Assembly: GCF_014207135.1 (NCBI RefSeq)
Contig: NZ_JACHCC010000019.1
Location: forward strand, 1-36,515
Direction: 5' to 3'
DNA from: Pedobacter cryoconitis
Lineage (GTDB): Bacteria; Bacteroidota; Bacteroidia; Sphingobacteriales; Sphingobacteriaceae
Length of the DNA: 36,515 nucleotides
Positions 34,401 to 36,515 of the stretch are shown here, piece after piece. The notes beneath the pieces were generated by a model that saw only the letters and a list, made by a program, of their open reading frames with translations, did no database searches and was not told the DNA's origin. How positions within the stretch are numbered: the first letter of the stretch is position 1; every line of letters begins with the position of its first letter. The position numbers and the translations under genes are program-made.

Positions 34401-36515
34401 CACATGGAAATTGATATAGTTGAAAATCGTATCAAAGAATGGATTACCACTGGATGCCTGCTCACCAATCAAACGTGCAATTTCCGATAAAGGCATACGG
34501 TCATGCTCTTTTAACGAGATCAGTTGCTGTTCTATGCCTTCAAAATAAGCCTTCCAGCTAATCTCAGTTCCACTTCCAATAAAACGAAAAGGTACTGTAT
34601 TTAAAAAACAGCCCAATACTTTATCCCCATCTTCGGTCATCGGACGACCGTTAGTCACCACACCTACTGTAACTTCCTGCTCAAGGGTCAGCATACTCAG
34701 CATATACTGATAAGCCCCCAGAAACACCCCCTTAACGCTCAATCCGTCTATGCGTGTTTTGGCTTGTATCCGGTTCAGATACGCAACTTCATACGTCTTT
34801 AGTAAAGCTTCATTGGTAACTGTATCCGAAAATATATCCAGACGCTTGTAATCAGCTAATGACTGTACCCAGAATTTGCGGTTTTCTTCGTTACGTTTCT
34901 CTGAAATACTTTCTATCACAAAATCACGGTAACTCGACTTTAATAGAGGTAAATCCAACGCTACCTTACTTTCTATCTGTGCCACATACAAATTATTCAA
35001 TTCTGTAGTAAAGGAAGCAACGCTCCAGCCATCAAGCATAGCATGGTGAAACTGGAAGACCAGAATATGTTCGTTCGAAGTTTGTAATAAACTCATCTTC
35101 CACAAATTACCCTGATGAACTTCAAATGGGGCTTTACGTTCTTCCGCTAAATAATTGCTCAGATAAGATCCAATTTCCTTGTCCTTCAGCGTGCGGAGAT
35201 CATAATAATCCAGAAAGACATCTCCCTGCTTGTAAACTAGCTGTACCCCTAAATCATGAAGATGAAGATCAAACCTGGTCCTCAGGATTGAGTGTTTAGA
35301 AACCAAACGCTTTAAGACCTGTTCAAAAACATCCCTGTCCAGTAATTCCGGTAGTTTAAAAGTGATCTGATCATGATAAATTGCCAGTTCGGGATTGAAC
35401 TGAGAGGTATAAACCATCCCGCTTTGAATATCACTCATTGGATAAATATCCTCTATTTCCGAATCGGGATGCGACCCGGATAACAGCGGAAGTAATTGTA
35501 AACGCAGAGACTCCAGTTCGGACACAATTACCTGATGAACGGGCTGAGCCTGCTCATCCACAACAGCATGTTCCGAATCAATCAGTGCTGATAAACTACT
35601 GATTGTTGAACATTCATATAAATCATACAAACGGATGCGATCATTAAATGCTTTACGCAGACGGCTGATTACCCCAATCGCTACAATTGAATCCCCACCA
35701 AGTTTAAAGAAATCTTCATGAATATCAGGCTCCTCAATTTCCAGAGATATAGCCCAGATTTCTCTTACCTTTTGTTCAGTCTCTGTCAGTACTACCGGCT
35801 GATCTGTTGTTCTGCCAGCCACTTTAACTGCTTTCACATCAGGCAACGCTTTCCTGTCCAGTTTACCATTCACAGTCAAAGGAAATGCTTCCAGCTCCAT
35901 AAACACCTGAGGAACCATATATTCTGGTAAACGTGATTCCAGATAACTTATCAGTAAATCCTTATCATAAGTAATAGCTGGCACAACATAACCCACCAGA
36001 CGTTTCTGCCCTGATTCATCCTCAGCAGCAAGCACAACACCCTGGTTGACCAGACCACTTTGCGCAATAGCCCGTTCAATCTCTCCCAGTTCAATCCGGT
36101 AACCCCTGACTTTCACCTGATCATCACGGCGTCCTATAAATTCGACATTGCCATCTCCAAGCCACCTGCCGATATCTCCAGTCTTATACAAACGTTCTCC
36201 TGCTATAAAAGGATTGTCAATGAAGCGTTCTGTAGTTAATTCCTCGTTATTCAGATAACCACGAGCTACACCAGCCCCGCCCACATAAATCTCTCCCGAT
36301 ACCCCAATTGGAACAGGATGCAGATAATTATCCAATACATAAACCTGGCGGTTATTTAATGGACGGCCTAATGGGATTTCTCCTTTACTTACAAGTGCTG
36401 TGATCGGATAGCTCAAAGAAAAAGTTGTATTCTCTGTCGGCCCATAGCCATTGATAATAGTTTTATCCGGATAAGACTGACGGAAACGGTTGATATGGGA
36501 TACGGAAAGTTTCTC
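31494..36515 (-). CDS. Non-ribosomal peptide synthetase, C-terminal part (A-T-C-A-T-TE), open at the window edge
   Basis: The minus-strand frame is open through 36515, where it already reads the A5 motif NGYGPTENTTF, so the gene continues outside the window and no start is visible. About 1673 codons are present. Order along the protein: the end of an adenylation domain (YKTGDIGRW, GRRDDQVKVRGYRIELGEIE, NGKLDRKAL); a carrier domain (KLGGDSIVAIG, Ser codon at 35688-35690); a condensation domain with FHHAMLDGWS; a full adenylation domain (YTSGSTGQPKG, NAYGPTECTVF, GRIDDQVKVRGYR); a carrier domain (DLGGHSLLAM); and a type I thioesterase (GHSFGG, catalytic His in GNHFSMV). This is the termination end of an assembly line. 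The last A domain has FDASVEQIF at the A4 site; I cannot assign its amino acid. No epimerisation domain is seen. Confidence 0.95.
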   Translation of the reverse strand, partial: EKLSVSHINRFRQSYPDKTIINGYGPTENTTFSLSYPITALVSKGEIPLGRPLNNRQVYVLDNYLHPVPIGVSGEIYVGGAGVARGYLNNEELTTERFIDNPFIAGERLYKTGDIGRWLGDGNVEFIGRRDDQVKVRGYRIELGEIERAIAQSGLVNQGVVLAAEDESGQKRLVGYVVPAITYDKDLLISYLESRLPEYMVPQVFMELEAFPLTVNGKLDRKALPDVKAVKVAGRTTDQPVVLTETEQKVREIWAISLEIEEPDIHEDFFKLGGDSIVAIGVISRLRKAFNDRIRLYDLYECSTISSLSALIDSEHAVVDEQAQPVHQVIVSELESLRLQLLPLLSGSHPDSEIEDIYPMSDIQSGMVYTSQFNPELAIYHDQITFKLPELLDRDVFEQVLKRLVSKHSILRTRFDLHLHDLGVQLVYKQGDVFLDYYDLRTLKDKEIGSYLSNYLAEERKAPFEVHQGNLWKMSLLQTSNEHILVFQFHHAMLDGWSVASFTTELNNLYVAQIESKVALDLPLLKSSYRDFVIESISEKRNEENRKFWVQSLADYKRLDIFSDTVTNEALLKTYEVAYLNRIQAKTRIDGLSVKGVFLGAYQYMLSMLTLEQEVTVGVVTNGRPMTEDGDKVLGCFLNTVPFRFIGSGTEISWKAYFEGIEQQLISLKEHDRMPLSEIARLIGEQASSGNPFFDTIFNYINFHVFDKMEDEAGLFTQHDYLQDAAEGLRMESSEVTNTHLDCTVSTTGNVLAVNYRLGKELKSGKTLVDIHAYFDLVLEAYLDHYEQRITDVPVLPALELAQLFAFNPQPTAYLTELTLVDLFNAQVLRSPDAIALIYQDEQLTYRELDQQSNQLGHYLRKTGVKEETLVPICIDRSMDMIIGILGILKAGGAYVPVDPAYPQDRINYMLSDTGACVVVSSENSRRMLGYDVHIVSLDGDLDKIGQEPTSAVKTDLQSGNLCYVIYTSGSTGQPKGVMIEHRSVHNMVFGWQKELALSNEDKVLLFSSYTFDASVEQIFMTLLNGSALVLIPKEVQMDADAVISVMNAEKVTYMLSTPGFLRNIPADQVPSSLRFISSGGERCGIPLAQSFTENTTLDFYNAYGPTECTVFATAYKFDKSWHEADYLPIGKPVENAQVYLLDIAGNLLPMGVPGEICIGGDCVARGYLNREELTAARFIADPFAKTDRLYKTGDVGRWLPDGNIEFFGRIDDQVKVRGYRIELGEIETVVEQSGLVSQSVVLTRADESGSNHLVCYVVPEGDFVKENLVAYLETQLPEYMVPRVYVEMEALPLTPHGKLDKKALPSAAVKDQQSGGYVAARNELESKLVSIWEELLHVSPIGVNDSFFDLGGHSLLAMRVMNPIRQLGYKVQMQDLLVNTTISMLSGMLQRQLYQSGNEHILSLNSGRTEEAVFIIPGSDGISDGYDELAKGLEDSGAVYGLQMMGLFKGEKPLDSLQSIAAMNIGWIKSVQPAGPYRLIGHSFGGCVAYEMAQQLERAGEQVDLVAILDAPAIPVSKIAAQSTESKGDMLLKTLEYYHLVQTPYPAWVDTLLETVTEVQDEDLMSFMTDFLRNQTDIKEEDVAFILRLLDLQVTNVQIDYAVSDEVKASLVIVKAEEEDWTNYEEDLGWGRHAANTAVYTVPGNHFSMVKNGKALTLAACLKTHIGCFTDL

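Noticed and set aside
1..36515. tRNA or rRNA genes and integrase attachment sites
   Set aside because: I saw no cloverleaf-like sequence, rRNA segment or integrase gene in the window.

Overview
The window looks like an accessory region of a Bacteroidota chromosome, most likely a Pedobacter-like Sphingobacteriaceae. The grounds are a CarboxypepD_reg/TonB-dependent receptor, AT-rich intergenic DNA, start codons mostly without Shine-Dalgarno sequences, and a large NRPS. This placement is inferred from gene content, not from a phylogenetic marker.

Layout. (1) Positions 1-5500, AT-rich: the last codons of an IS3-family transposase (1-65), then a Gabija anti-phage pair on the minus strand (gajA 1580-3253 and gajB 142-1587, overlapping by 8 nt). 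A divergent TIGR04141/DUF6119-like gene (3478-5265) follows. This is a small defence island. (2) Positions 5512-7766, a scrapyard: a 413-bp decayed copy of the 3' end of the TonB receptor gene that lies intact at 28422-31310, the chimeric tail of a lost gene, a 75-codon ORF with a TTG start, a small secreted protein that may be cut short by a TGA, and a 47-codon ECF-sigma-like remnant. (3) Positions 7767-28391, the main system: one plus-strand operon encoding an ABC (Tc) toxin complex. A fused TcB-TcC cocoon protein (2406 aa) carries a C-terminal payload with deaminase-type CAE and CxxC motifs. A very large TcA (3156 aa) follows, then two paralogous Cys-rich Hint-domain proteins and a small Cys-cluster protein. 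A strong intrinsic terminator closes the operon. (4) Positions 28422-36515, minus strand: the intact TonB-dependent receptor and the last module and a half of an NRPS ending in a thioesterase.

How the genes work together. By analogy with Photorhabdus and Yersinia Tc toxins, TcA would bind cells and form a syringe-like pore. TcB-TcC would encapsulate, autocleave and release the payload, here a putative nucleic-acid or nucleotide deaminase. There is no immunity gene next to the toxin, which fits a eukaryotic rather than a bacterial target.

The most unusual feature is a roughly 55-residue module (core YFxILSTxPNxFI followed by a helical segment with LLG). I count four copies in TcA and one in each Hint protein, where it interrupts the Hint fold between its N-terminal and middle motifs. 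This shared module suggests that the Hint proteins are physical partners or coevolved accessories of this TcA. The whole toxin block lies between 413/414-bp direct repeats about 93% identical by hand alignment, so it could be lost, or may have been gained, by recombination.
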